Assembly: GCF_024706985.1 (NCBI RefSeq)
Contig: NZ_JAMCCX010000007.1
Location: forward strand, 37,861 to 101,860
Direction: 5' to 3'
Origin: Alicyclobacillus sp. SP_1
GTDB taxonomy: Bacteria > Bacillota > Bacilli > Alicyclobacillales > Alicyclobacillaceae
DNA: 64,000 nt
The notes under the pieces were generated by a model. The model was given only the letters and a program-made list of their open reading frames with translations. It was not told where the DNA came from and made no database searches. Below, in pieces: positions 1 through 9,095 of this stretch (its first letter is position 1; the number at the start of each line of letters is the position of its first letter). The translations under genes were made by a program, and so were the position numbers.

Positions 1-2
1 TG

Positions 3-800
3 GGACTTAACTTGTTCCTCGTAGCCAATCACCTCGCGGAAGGTGGATTTATAGGCATCTCTGTCTTGTTGTTGTACAAATTGAACATCCCTATCAGTAT
101 TTCGTTTCTCGTTCTTAACATCCCTCTGCTTCTATTGGCTTGGCGTCAATTTGGTCATCAATTTGTGTGGAAGACGACGCTCGGCGTGGTCTCGGTGTCT
201 TTGTTTACTGAATTGACGAGTCATTTGACAGTGGTGACTCACGACAAACTTTTGGCAGCTCTTTACGCAGGTGTCATCACCGGTATTGGCTTGGGACTCA
301 TATTCCGGGTTGGAGGCACAACGGGCGGCGCCGACATCATCGCTCGCATGATGCGTCAATATCGGGGCATCGCCATGGGCAAAACGATGTTCGCCATCGA
401 TGTACTGGTCATTGTTTTGGTTGGATGGCTGGTGGGATATGTAATTGCGATGTATTCTTTGGTCGCTTTATTTGTTTCTAGCCGAGTGATTGATTTTGTG
501 ATTGAAGGACTTTCCCGAAGCAAAGCCTTGCATGTCATTTCTTCGGAGTATGAACAAATCATTGACGCCATCCACGAACACCTGGGTCGTGGAACTACGC
601 TACTGCAGGCTCAGGGTGGCTATACTGGACAAATTCGTCCGGTCGTGTATTGTGTCGTGTCGCGCGATGAGGTACTTCGAGTGCAAAGGATTGTCGCCAA
701 CATCGACCCAACGGCATTCGTCATCGTCAATGATGTTCACGAAGTTCTGGGAGAAGGATTCTCCTACGATTCTCCACCGATAAAACATCCGGTCGAATAG
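3..800 (+). CDS. YitT/DUF2179 family membrane protein, 5' end cut by the window
   Basis: Integral membrane protein of the YitT family, whose biochemical role is not established. The reading frame is open to the window edge, and the first residues (GLNLFLVANHLAEGGFIG) match the first membrane segment of the family rather than a start, so the true start lies upstream. Several hydrophobic segments cover the first ~165 residues, with the typical FRVGGTTGGADIIA motif in the middle. A soluble DUF2179 domain (about residues 170-258) follows, with the GGYTGQ and VYCVVSRDE segments. It is the only plus-strand gene of this end and converges on ypiB; a shared hairpin lies between them. The family call is firm and the function unknown. 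Confidence 0.85.
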   Translation, partial: GLNLFLVANHLAEGGFIGISVLLLYKLNIPISISFLVLNIPLLLLAWRQFGHQFVWKTTLGVVSVSLFTELTSHLTVVTHDKLLAALYAGVITGIGLGLIFRVGGTTGGADIIARMMRQYRGIAMGKTMFAIDVLVIVLVGWLVGYVIAMYSLVALFVSSRVIDFVIEGLSRSKALHVISSEYEQIIDAIHEHLGRGTTLLQAQGGYTGQIRPVVYCVVSRDEVLRVQRIVANIDPTAFVIVNDVHEVLGEGFSYDSPPIKHPVE

Positions 801-869
801 GCATGGCATGGTCAGAACGCAGAATACAGAGATAGGGTCGCACGAACCGGCAAGAAGAGCCATGCGAAA

Positions 870-904
870 ACGCGTTGCCCCCCTTTGACTGGGTTGCAAC
901 GCGT
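870..904. terminator. Bidirectional intrinsic terminator between converging genes
   Basis: Nine-base arms ACGCGTTGC (870-878) and GCAACGCGT (896-904) form a perfect hairpin. A short T run follows on the plus strand (CAATTTTG), and TTTT follows on the minus strand. It sits between the converging YitT gene and ypiB and could serve both. Confidence 0.7.
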
Positions 905-930
905 CAATTTTGTGATGGGTGAGAATACAT

Positions 931-1500
931 TCAGTTGGCGGTGGCTAGGGCCTGTGTCTGGTCAAATTCAATCAAGGCACGGCTTGCATCGATGAACGCC
1001 TGCCTGTCGCCTCCATCGAGCGCTTCATCGACGGCCTGCATCAGTTCCTCACGGCGGAAGTTCCGCAGCGACAAGTCAATCATCCACTCAGCTTGCAACG
1101 AGATAAGTTCCTTGACAGCGGGCTCCAATTCTGCAGAAGTTGTTTCTTCTAAGACCGAAGCATATTCTGCACTGGTGGCGCGCTCCTTGAAAAACAGACC
1201 CACGTACACGTCTTCATCGGGATGTTGATATAAATCGAGAAAAGCCTGTTCTACGTCCGTACTGACGGGCTTGTTTCTCCTATAATAGCGGAAGGGAGCG
1301 ACTTGTACACACGTTGTAGAGACAACCATCACCCGTGGCAAATGGCGGAAATTATCCACAAAGTGAACTCGCCTCAAAACATTCTCGCGCGTCATCATGT
1401 ACCGGACCAGCATCTCGGCTTCACGACTCTGCAACTGGTAATTCGCGAGAAACCAACGGAGAAAATGCTTTTTCTCAGCGACTGTAACGGTCGTGGCCAT
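931..1500 (-). CDS. ypiB: YpiB family protein (UPF0302)
   Basis: A 189-residue cytoplasmic protein of the YpiB family, conserved in Bacillales and of unknown function. The N-terminal KKHFLRWFLANYQL segment, the central HFVDNF and STTCVQVAPFRYYR segments and the C-terminal NFRREELMQAVDEALD helix match what I know of B. subtilis YpiB. The start at 1500 is chosen because GAAGGAGGAG lies eight bases upstream; a start six codons earlier has no such site. In B. subtilis ypiB also lies beyond the end of the aro-trp cluster, so the position is conserved. Here two helicase-type genes are inserted between it and aroA. Confidence 0.85.
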   Translation of the reverse strand: MATTVTVAEKKHFLRWFLANYQLQSREAEMLVRYMMTRENVLRRVHFVDNFRHLPRVMVVSTTCVQVAPFRYYRRNKPVSTDVEQAFLDLYQHPDEDVYVGLFFKERATSAEYASVLEETTSAELEPAVKELISLQAEWMIDLSLRNFRREELMQAVDEALDGGDRQAFIDASRALIEFDQTQALATAN

Positions 1501-1637
1501 AGCCGACTCCTCCTTCAAAAGCGGTGCATCAGATAGGTGTCGCTAACGATTAATGAGAATTGTTTGTGTATTTTATTCGAGAGCGCCGTCCGGTTTTCCT
1601 GCTATTTTCGCCAAAGACCTGCCTAATTTTCACGAAA

Positions 1638-3050
1638 TTATTGGGTCTCTGCTGGCGAAGTTTCAATGTCACTCCTCTCTTCTGTCGCGGTACTGCCGTA
1701 TAACCTCGCCCAGTATTTCAGCATACTTTCCACGTTCCCCGGCAACGCATTATTCGAGAAACTGGCGAGTTGGTCCATCCACCGAAGAAGGTCGTGTCCC
1801 TGCTCAAGAGATTCGCGGACACGGTTCTCTGTCATGCGAAAGGTGGATAGGCTTCCGGATTCCTTTAGTTCTGTAAATCGTCCAAGTTCGACCATGAAGG
1901 GATGATTTGCCGCAGTGACTAAAATTTCGAAGTTTGGCTGCACCAGCAGAATTCGGTCACCTCGCTCTGTATCGTCAGCGAGTGCCGCATCCCCTAGTAG
2001 CAATTGTAGACCGAGTTTGCTGATTTGAAACCACTGTGCCGCGTAGTCATTCGAACTTTTCTCGGCCACTCGGAGTACGCCCAGATGACGCAGCATTTTG
2101 ACAATCCGTCGCTCCCAGACATCTTCCACCGTGTCGTAATGAAACGACTGCACATACGGTCGAAGAGCATCGAGAACCGTATCGGACGCTACCCAAGTCT
2201 CCGCGACATCGATGAGTACTTTGACAATCAGTGGCAGTCTCGGGAGGGGTCGTCGATACACACGTATATAGAACTGAAAGATACGCCTCTGTCTCTCTTT
2301 AGGTGGAATGGACTCCCACGCATCGGCAGCGGAAGTGGTACATAACTTACCGCCGTTTTCTTCGACAATCAGTCCATGGTGATAAGCAAAGTCGTAGATT
2401 AAAGCTAGCCGGTCCGGATAATCGTGAAATCGGCGCCCGTAGCCAAAGCGCCATGTCTCTTCCGGCAGGTCCTCGGCAATTTCAAACAACTCCAAGAGCT
2501 TGAGAACACTTCTCTTATACATCGATCCGGTCGTGGTCAGGAGCACTTCATGGTTTCGAACGTACGCCAAAAAGACCGATAGGTCGCGAATGATACATAG
2601 TTCTTCTTCATGAAATACGGGTGGGTCGTCTTCTCGATAGCTTAGTTTTGACCGAAGAAAGTCAACAATCGCGTGACGCATCGGCATTTGTAACTCCGAC
2701 GGAATGGCAAAGAAAGTCTCTCCGAAGCGTCCACAGACCGGATATATCCACCCTTCAGACAACACTTCTTGAAATGCGACGTCTCGAAAGCCTTGCACTT
2801 GAAATAGTGCGTAAACTTCTTCGGACGGAAACTTAATATTGGGACTGAACGCGATGCGCATCCAAGCCGGGTGTTCCCACTGTTTGGACTCACGCAGTTT
2901 CGTTTCGACAAACGTCGGCGATTGGAATGCATACAGAATGGCTTGAATCAATTCGTGCTTCGAATAGAGCGGGCAATGTAGCTGATGCCGTCTGGCAATT
3001 GCCTGTAAGATGCGGACATCGGCATTGACCACACAATCGGCAATGCGCAT
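1638..3050 (-). CDS. Helicase-associated protein (Helicase_C_3-like), partner of the XPB-like helicase
   Basis: A 470-residue cytoplasmic protein with no Walker motifs. Its middle and C-terminal part (about 270-440) looks like the helicase-associated domain found in bacterial proteins encoded beside XPB-like helicases, including the ILLVQPNFEILVTAANHP stretch. The N-terminus (ADVRILQAIARRHQLHCPLY) resembles a winged-helix segment. It starts 13 bases after the helicase stop, behind an AGGAGG-like site, so the two are probably cotranscribed and act together, perhaps in DNA repair or remodelling. This assignment rests on recalled family patterns and neighbourhood; the activity is inferred. Confidence 0.6.
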   Translation of the reverse strand: MRIADCVVNADVRILQAIARRHQLHCPLYSKHELIQAILYAFQSPTFVETKLRESKQWEHPAWMRIAFSPNIKFPSEEVYALFQVQGFRDVAFQEVLSEGWIYPVCGRFGETFFAIPSELQMPMRHAIVDFLRSKLSYREDDPPVFHEEELCIIRDLSVFLAYVRNHEVLLTTTGSMYKRSVLKLLELFEIAEDLPEETWRFGYGRRFHDYPDRLALIYDFAYHHGLIVEENGGKLCTTSAADAWESIPPKERQRRIFQFYIRVYRRPLPRLPLIVKVLIDVAETWVASDTVLDALRPYVQSFHYDTVEDVWERRIVKMLRHLGVLRVAEKSSNDYAAQWFQISKLGLQLLLGDAALADDTERGDRILLVQPNFEILVTAANHPFMVELGRFTELKESGSLSTFRMTENRVRESLEQGHDLLRWMDQLASFSNNALPGNVESMLKYWARLYGSTATEERSDIETSPAETQ

Positions 3051-3062
3051 CGTGCATACCTC

Positions 3063-4709
3063 CTAAGGATGTCTGATGACTGTATTCAGTTCGTCCGCCT
3101 CGTCTAGCACATGGTATGGGTACCCCTGCTCCACAAGGAACCGTTGTCTATGCAATGCCATGTCGGTTTCGATGGAGGGGTGAGAAACCAACGTGAAAAA
3201 ATGCGCCTTTCTCTCGCATGGGCGCAAAATTCTTCCTAATCGCTGCGCCTCTTCTTGTCGCGACGAAAAGAGCCCTGAAAGTTGGACGAGCAATGAAGCA
3301 GACGGTAGATCGATGGCGGTGTTGCCCACCCGGGAGAGAATCAGCGTTTGGATGTTGCCGGAGCGAAATTCGTCGTAAAGTCTCGAGCGCTCTGTGGCTT
3401 TGGTACTGCCGGAAATCATCGGGCAACCGAGCATGCTGGCCGCCATCCGCAAAGAGTCTACGTATTGTCCGAGGATCAGCGTTGGGTCCCTGGGAAAGTG
3501 TTGAAGCAGGCGTTTTAACACGGCGAGCTTTCTGGGATTTTTCGCGGCAAGTGGATGTTTTTGACGAAGTGGCGCGGCTTCGTATTCGCTCTGCTCCACT
3601 CGATTCCATGAAACTCGGACTTCAAAGCAACGCACCGGAGACAGGAAACCGTTACGTTCCAGATGTCTCCAAGGAATTGAGTAACACTTTGGGCCGATTA
3701 AGCTGTAGACATCCCTTTCTCTCCCGTCCTCTCGAACTAGGGTTGCTGTCAGTCCCAACCGGCGAGACGAGCAGAGCAAGGCTGCTAAACGAAACAACGG
3801 AGCGGGTAATTGGTGGACTTCGTCATATATGACAAGCCCCCACTCTTTCTGAAGTAGATTTTCCAGATGCCGAAACGTTTCGTCTTGCGTACGTTTGCTG
3901 CAAATCGTGGAGTATGTGACCAAAGTGATGGGAGAGAGATTTTTTGTCTCTCCGTAGACTCCGATGGTCTCCGGAGCAAGCGTAGTATCGTCGTGCAAGG
4001 TCTTCTTCCATTGGCGTGCACACTCTCGATTTGGAACGACAATCAGCGTGGTTGTAGAGATGGACAGAAGAACTCCCACTCCCACTAAAGTCTTTCCGGA
4101 TCCGCACGGTAAGACGATGAGATTTCCTGGCTCCGGAGAGTTCAGGAAAGCATCGATTGCCTCCTGTTGGTAAGGCCTTAGTGCGGCGTGGGCCTTCCAC
4201 CGTCCGCAAAGAGCAGATCTCGGGACTTCGACCGTTGTCCGGTCTTGTACCGGTATGTTGTTGTGGAAAAACTCCTGTTTGATTTGCGAGATGAAGGTTC
4301 GCTCGATGTACACCGATTGGTTGTGCCACTGTGCCACTCGTCCGTACTTTTGAATGAGGTCTTTCGCAGCCGCAGACCACGTACCAGAGACACGGACCAA
4401 TCCCTGAGGAGCGCTGTCTAATGTCAACTGTCCATACGCGGACATCGTGTCCCAAATCCGTTTTTGCATAGCATGCGGCATCGGCGCGGACAAGACGTTT
4501 TTGAGTTGCTGCAATACGTCATTGGCCGTTTTGCCAAGGGCGGCGGACTGCCACAGCGACTCGTCACGCAGTTCAAATTCGAGAACTTGGTCGGATACGC
4601 GCACCAATTCAGCAATATCTGTAAGAACAGAAGGGATGTCAGCGGCCTTGTCACCGTCTGTCGTTACGAGTAGTGTTCGGTCTCCACGCGCGTACACTAC
4701 TGGAAACAA
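3063..4709 (-). CDS. XPB/Ssl2-like superfamily 2 DNA helicase
   Basis: A 548-residue SF2 helicase. After an N-terminal region of ~170 residues come the Q-motif-like LRPYQQEAIDAF, Walker A LPCGSGKT, DEVH box (VIYDEVH), motif III LGLTATLVRED, and motif VI QRLGRILRP. The spacing and the motif-VI form resemble the archaeal/eukaryotic XPB class rather than RecQ or DEAD-box proteins. The gene precedes its probable partner by 13 bases. XPB enzymes open DNA in repair and transcription; the bacterial role is less settled. It lies downstream of the aro-trp terminator and probably has its own promoter in the 300-base gap before aroA, where none was convincing. Confidence 0.8.
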   Translation of the reverse strand: MFPVVYARGDRTLLVTTDGDKAADIPSVLTDIAELVRVSDQVLEFELRDESLWQSAALGKTANDVLQQLKNVLSAPMPHAMQKRIWDTMSAYGQLTLDSAPQGLVRVSGTWSAAAKDLIQKYGRVAQWHNQSVYIERTFISQIKQEFFHNNIPVQDRTTVEVPRSALCGRWKAHAALRPYQQEAIDAFLNSPEPGNLIVLPCGSGKTLVGVGVLLSISTTTLIVVPNRECARQWKKTLHDDTTLAPETIGVYGETKNLSPITLVTYSTICSKRTQDETFRHLENLLQKEWGLVIYDEVHQLPAPLFRLAALLCSSRRLGLTATLVREDGRERDVYSLIGPKCYSIPWRHLERNGFLSPVRCFEVRVSWNRVEQSEYEAAPLRQKHPLAAKNPRKLAVLKRLLQHFPRDPTLILGQYVDSLRMAASMLGCPMISGSTKATERSRLYDEFRSGNIQTLILSRVGNTAIDLPSASLLVQLSGLFSSRQEEAQRLGRILRPCERKAHFFTLVSHPSIETDMALHRQRFLVEQGYPYHVLDEADELNTVIRHP

Positions 4710-4879
4710 GGGTCTCCTCCTTTGTGAACGAGATCGATTTATTTTCCAGTATGGTCGAGCGCCGTATCGCTATACGTTGAAATGTGGGAAATGTTCGCAG
4801 AACACAAGTTTATGGCCATTTAGTCCGTTACTTTTCTAAAACCGAACGCGAGGACCACAGGACTACGATGACCATCTAT

Positions 4880-4905
4880 AAAAAAGAGCCCGCTCATCGC
4901 GGGCC
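4880..4905 (-). terminator. Intrinsic terminator of the aro-trp operon
   Basis: On the minus strand GCCCGC and GCGGGC (4888-4893 and 4899-4904) form a GC-rich hairpin followed by CTCTTTTTT. It lies about 105 bases after the aroA stop and marks the end of the trp-aroF-tyrA-aroA transcript. Apart from this hairpin I see nothing defined in the 4710-5009 gap. Confidence 0.85.
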
Positions 4906-5009
4906 AAGCGTAGTTGCTAGGAGTGGAGAGAAATCAGAACAATCACCCTTCGAAATGTAGAATAACCTGTAATGGAAGCGCTGTCAATGGGGATTTTGCG
5001 CACCAGAAG

Positions 5010-6332
5010 TTATTCCGGGTCTGCCACCGCTTTTAACAGAGTGGAGAAGGTCGGAAATGAAATATCCACAGCGGACCAGTGTGCGATTTCCACAGAATGG
5101 CGAGCTATCAGTGCGGCCACCGCGAAGCTCATTGCGATTCGATGGTCGTGATAACTGTCGACCCGTCCTCCACCGATCATCCCGTTGCCATGTATGATGA
5201 GTCCATCGGGTTGTTCTAATGCGTCAACACCCAATTGCTGTAATCCATGGACTATGGCCGTAATTCGGTCTGTTTCTTTGACGCGCAGCTCCTGTGCTCC
5301 GCGAACTGTCGTCGTGCCATGAGCGGCAGCTGCCGCGACAGACAAAATTGGAATCTCGTCGACCAATGACGGTATTTCTTCTGCCTCGATGTTGGTGCCG
5401 GAAAGGCTAGAAGAACGGACCCGGATGTCACCAATGCGCTCTCCTGCAATTTCGCGTACATTTTTCAGTTGGATATCGGCGCCCATTCGTTGCAACACGC
5501 TTAATGCTCCCGTACGCGTCTCGTTCAATCCAACTCCCACGATGGTGAGGTCACTGCCAGGAACAATGGCGGCAGCAACAAGAAGAAACGCTGCTGAGGA
5601 GACGTCTCCAGGTACGTGCACGCTGGTTCCCTGGAGAGTCTGTCCCCCCCGAACGGCAATGTGACGTTCGCAATTCTCCTCGTAGATGTTTACTTTCGCT
5701 TGAAATCCATCGAGTAAACGTTCGGTATGGTCGCGGGTTAAAATGGGCTCAACGACGACCGTATGGCCCGTTTGAGTCGATAAGCCAGCCAGTAGAATGG
5801 CAGACTTCACTTGCGCACTTGCGACCGGCAGTCGATAAGTCATGCTCTCGAGGTCGCTTCGAGTGACCGTGATGGGGGCACATCCATTGCTTCGTTGATG
5901 AATGCTTGCGCCCATAGCTGACAAAGGTTGGACCACGCGGCGCATGGGTCGGCTACGGAGGGATGGATCGCCCGTAAAGACTGCGTATGGTACTCGTCCT
6001 GCAATAGCGCCGAGGAATAAACGCATGGTCGTTCCCGAATTGCCGCAATCGAGCACATCCGACGGTTCTGTAACCTGTCCGCCACACCCGTCGATGTGCA
6101 ACACGTCAGGCTCGACTTCAATCTGAGCTCCAAGCAGCTTGGCGATTGCGATGGACGAACGACAGTCCGCTGCGTCAAGCCAACCTTCTACGGTCGTTCT
6201 GCCCTCTGCGAGCATTCCGAGAAGAATCGCGCGGTGTGTGATGGACTTGTCGCCAGGTACACGAACCGTACCCGATATCTGACGGGCGCGCGAGACAGAA
6301 ACAATGTCCGACTCGGAGTGGTGTAAGATCAT
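5010..6332 (-). CDS. aroA: 3-phosphoshikimate 1-carboxyvinyltransferase (EPSP synthase)
   Basis: Transfers enolpyruvyl from PEP to shikimate-3-phosphate, the sixth step of the shikimate pathway, in the cytosol. The 440-residue length is normal. The PGDKSITHRAILLG motif near residue 26, LDCGNSGTTMRL near residue 96 and the late DHRIAMSFAVAAL motif are all present. The start is preceded by GGAAGGAG and follows the tyrA stop by one base, so it is coupled to tyrA. It is the last gene before the operon terminator. Bacillus literature calls this gene aroE; aroA is the general symbol. Confidence 0.97.
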   Translation of the reverse strand: MILHHSESDIVSVSRARQISGTVRVPGDKSITHRAILLGMLAEGRTTVEGWLDAADCRSSIAIAKLLGAQIEVEPDVLHIDGCGGQVTEPSDVLDCGNSGTTMRLFLGAIAGRVPYAVFTGDPSLRSRPMRRVVQPLSAMGASIHQRSNGCAPITVTRSDLESMTYRLPVASAQVKSAILLAGLSTQTGHTVVVEPILTRDHTERLLDGFQAKVNIYEENCERHIAVRGGQTLQGTSVHVPGDVSSAAFLLVAAAIVPGSDLTIVGVGLNETRTGALSVLQRMGADIQLKNVREIAGERIGDIRVRSSSLSGTNIEAEEIPSLVDEIPILSVAAAAAHGTTTVRGAQELRVKETDRITAIVHGLQQLGVDALEQPDGLIIHGNGMIGGGRVDSYHDHRIAMSFAVAALIARHSVEIAHWSAVDISFPTFSTLLKAVADPE

Positions 6333-6333
6333 C

Positions 6334-7233
6334 TCAGTGCTCTCCTTCCCACTCTTGGCGAGTGTTTTTCGCTTCTTTCAGAAGCTCCACAAGTGCGCCT
6401 CTGTCTCTGTTTGCAAGGGCCACCTGAAATCGACCCATCTGACGCGTAATCGCACACAGGGCATCTGATGTATGTGAAGCATTTTCGAGCAAGGTGTCCG
6501 CCCAAAATTCAATAGGAGAGGCGGCCAACCGAGTCAAATCTCGAAAAGCTGGTCCTGTCACGCTGTGAAGTTTGGCCTGTCCCGAACCACGATATGAGTT
6601 CTCTGCCTCTTTGACCATCGACCCGTACATATTCATAAGCGCCAGAGAGGTCACGTGAATGGAGTGGGAGACCACACTCATGGCACGGTCGTGCTCTTCG
6701 GCGGATGGCATCGAAAATAACTCTGCCCCGGTCTCTTCAAGGAGAGGTCTCCAAGCGTGAATGGCTGGCCACGATTCTATATAGAGAAAATGAGTTCCTT
6801 CGTATAGCTTCGGATGTGCTGCCAATGGCCCTTCCTGCGCCAGCCCGGCCATTGGGTGTGCTGGTAAAAATGTCTCGAACAGACCAAGATGCGATGCAGT
6901 TTGGCAGACCGACGTCTTGACCGAACAGATGTCCATCATCCAAGTGGATATCTTCTGCACGCGTTCTAAAATCTCACAGGCAGCAGTGACAGGGGTGGCT
7001 AGCACCGCGTAGTCAAACTTCTGCAAGTTCTGCTCCGTTTCGGATAGCGCCTCGAGGGATGCGTAGACATCGTCGAAGGCACCACAAGAAAGTAGAGCCT
7101 GGCGGTGGCCTTGGCAGGGTTCCACTCCGGTCAATCGTACATGGAGAGTCGTACTTTCTTTCCACCGAAGGGCCAGAGAGGTTCCCATCAAGCCGCAGCC
7201 CACCACCAGAATGCGGATGATGTTGCCACTCAT
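6334..7233 (-). CDS. tyrA: Prephenate dehydrogenase without an ACT domain
   Basis: NAD(P)-dependent oxidative decarboxylation of prephenate to 4-hydroxyphenylpyruvate, for tyrosine. The N-terminal Rossmann motif VVGCGLMGTSLAL, DICSVKTSV and the family motif PAHPMAG are present. At 299 residues it ends after the helical dimerisation domain; the B. subtilis enzyme is about 70 residues longer and carries a C-terminal ACT domain for feedback control. Its start overlaps the aroF stop by four bases, so the two are coupled. The family call is firm; loss of feedback by tyrosine is inferred from the missing domain. Confidence 0.95.
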   Translation of the reverse strand: MSGNIIRILVVGCGLMGTSLALRWKESTTLHVRLTGVEPCQGHRQALLSCGAFDDVYASLEALSETEQNLQKFDYAVLATPVTAACEILERVQKISTWMMDICSVKTSVCQTASHLGLFETFLPAHPMAGLAQEGPLAAHPKLYEGTHFLYIESWPAIHAWRPLLEETGAELFSMPSAEEHDRAMSVVSHSIHVTSLALMNMYGSMVKEAENSYRGSGQAKLHSVTGPAFRDLTRLAASPIEFWADTLLENASHTSDALCAITRQMGRFQVALANRDRGALVELLKEAKNTRQEWEGEH

Positions 7234-8264
7234 CGGCTGGCAATCACTTCCGGATGTATGCTCCGCATGGCGTCGGCCAGCAGTTCTACTTCTTTGACCA
7301 TCGATTCGAATTTCTCCAATGTCAGTGATTGTGCTCCATCAGACAGAGCTTCTTCCGGTTTTGGATGCACTTCGACAATGACACCGTGAGCACCCGCCGC
7401 AATCGCCGCACGACTCATAGCCGTCACGTAGCGCCATTTGCCGACGCCATGGGACGGATCGACAATAATTGGCAAGTGAGAAAGGTGCCGAATGACTGGA
7501 ACGGCATTCAAGTCGAGCGTATTTCGTGTGTATGTCTCAAATGTGCGAATACCTCGTTCGCAAAGAATGACATTACGGTTGCCCTCTGCCAAGATGTACT
7601 CTGCTGACATCAGCCATTCTTCCATCGTGTTGCTGAAACCACGCTTCAACAGCACAGGAGTTTCGGTTTTTCCAACAGCGCGCAGCAAAGGATAGTTTTG
7701 CATGTTGCGGGCACCAATTTGCAAAATGTCTACATACGATACCATCAGGTTTACGGTGTCTGGCTCCATCACTTCGCTGACAATGGGCAGACCCGTCTCC
7801 TCACGCGCCATGGCCATGTACTTTAAACCTTCTTCACCAAGCCCTTGAAACGAGTACGGGGACGATCTCGGTTTAAACGCACCACCGCGCAACACTTGGC
7901 CGCCTGCTTTCTTGACGCGACGAGCGATGTCGATGATGCCTTCTTTCGACTCGACTGAGCACGGGCCAGCCATGATGACTGGATTGTCAGTTCCAATTTC
8001 CAAATCACCTACGCGAACCACAGTATCTAAGGGATGAAAATCACGAGAAGCTAATTTGAATGGATTGCTGACCGTCACTACTTTTTCTACACTAGGCATA
8101 GACTCCACCGCCAATTCCCGGACGCGATCTTTAGACCCGATTACGCCGATAATAGTCTTTTCTACTCCTGCCGAAACGTGAACACCCAGACCTTTGTTTT
8201 CCAAAAGTTTTCGAACAACCTCAATCTCTTCCTCCGTTGCGCCGGACTTCATCACCACGATCAT
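7230..8264 (-). CDS. aroF: 3-deoxy-7-phosphoheptulonate (DAHP) synthase, type I beta with N-terminal regulatory domain
   Basis: Condenses PEP and erythrose-4-phosphate to DAHP, the entry step to chorismate. Residues ~1-70 form a ferredoxin-like regulatory domain like that of the Thermotoga-type enzymes (MIVVMKSGATEEEIE start). The catalytic barrel follows, with MAGPCSVES, the GGAFKPRSSPYSFQGLG substrate loop, QIGARNMQN, LLKRGFSNT and VDPSHGVGKW. At 344 residues it is normal for the AroF/AroG I-beta class. It lies between trpA and tyrA, so first-step supply is cotranscribed with the trp genes. Feedback through the N-terminal domain is known for the class, but the effector here is not shown. 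Confidence 0.95.
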   Translation of the reverse strand: MIVVMKSGATEEEIEVVRKLLENKGLGVHVSAGVEKTIIGVIGSKDRVRELAVESMPSVEKVVTVSNPFKLASRDFHPLDTVVRVGDLEIGTDNPVIMAGPCSVESKEGIIDIARRVKKAGGQVLRGGAFKPRSSPYSFQGLGEEGLKYMAMAREETGLPIVSEVMEPDTVNLMVSYVDILQIGARNMQNYPLLRAVGKTETPVLLKRGFSNTMEEWLMSAEYILAEGNRNVILCERGIRTFETYTRNTLDLNAVPVIRHLSHLPIIVDPSHGVGKWRYVTAMSRAAIAAGAHGVIVEVHPKPEEALSDGAQSLTLEKFESMVKEVELLADAMRSIHPEVIASR

Positions 8265-8267
8265 TCG

Positions 8268-9095
8268 TCATCCCTCTTTCTCCTGTAAGTGAATTTTGTC
8301 CCCTACAACGGCCTGCGACAGTTCCTTGCAAAAGTCCTCGACCCGTGACACCGTGGAGGCGGATGGGCTCTCGGTGCTCTCTTCCACTCGGCGGACCAAT
8401 GCGCTGCCGACAATGACTCCATCGGCAAAGGTGGAGACGTAGCGAGCTTGTTCCACACTAGACACTCCGAACCCAACCGCTACTGGCAAGGAGGTGAATT
8501 GTCGTACCGTACGCACGGAATCCTGAACTCGTGCGGACATTTGAGCCCGTTCTCCAGTGACCCCTAAAGACGAGACACAGTAGACGAAACCACGTGCTTG
8601 CTTAGCAATCGCTTCGATGCGTTCTGCTCCAGAGGTCGGCGTGACTAAAGGAATCAGTGCCACGTTGGCTGCATCCGCGTAGGCTCTGACCGGAGAACTT
8701 TCTTCGTAGGGCAAGTCGGGAACAATCACCCCGTCTGCGCCAGCCGACGCAGCATCTCGGAAAAATTTGTCGTAGCCGTATTGCAGGAGTGGGTTGACGT
8801 ACGTAAAGAGAATGAGAGCTTTGTTCGTTTCTTTTCGCAGAGCGGCTGTTAGTTCAAATGCCCGAGGAAGCGTAAAACCGTGACTCAAACTGCGCAGCGC
8901 TGCGGCTTGAATGACCGGGCCGTCCGCAAGCGGATCGGAATAAGGGATGCCAATTTCTATCACATCGGCGCCAGCACGGAGCAGGGCGCGAAAGAGTTGC
9001 AGAGAGTCCTCGAAGGTCGGGTCTCCTGCTGTTAAAAATGGAATGAGTGCAGACTGTCCGACGCGGCTCTGAAAAGACTGTTCAATTCTCTCCAT
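8268..9095 (-). CDS. trpA: Tryptophan synthase alpha subunit
   Basis: Cleaves indole-3-glycerol phosphate to indole, which is channelled to TrpB. The [17 protein letters not shown] motif carries the catalytic acid and binding loop; VPDLPYEE and the VGFGVSS phosphate loop follow. The start at 9095 is chosen because GGAGGCGCCTC precedes it; an earlier in-frame start has no ribosome site. The product is then 275 residues, normal for TrpA. It overlaps the end of trpB by 14 bases, as expected for the two subunits of one complex. Confidence 0.97.
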   Translation of the reverse strand: MERIEQSFQSRVGQSALIPFLTAGDPTFEDSLQLFRALLRAGADVIEIGIPYSDPLADGPVIQAAALRSLSHGFTLPRAFELTAALRKETNKALILFTYVNPLLQYGYDKFFRDAASAGADGVIVPDLPYEESSPVRAYADAANVALIPLVTPTSGAERIEAIAKQARGFVYCVSSLGVTGERAQMSARVQDSVRTVRQFTSLPVAVGFGVSSVEQARYVSTFADGVIVGSALVRRVEESTESPSASTVSRVEDFCKELSQAVVGDKIHLQEKEG

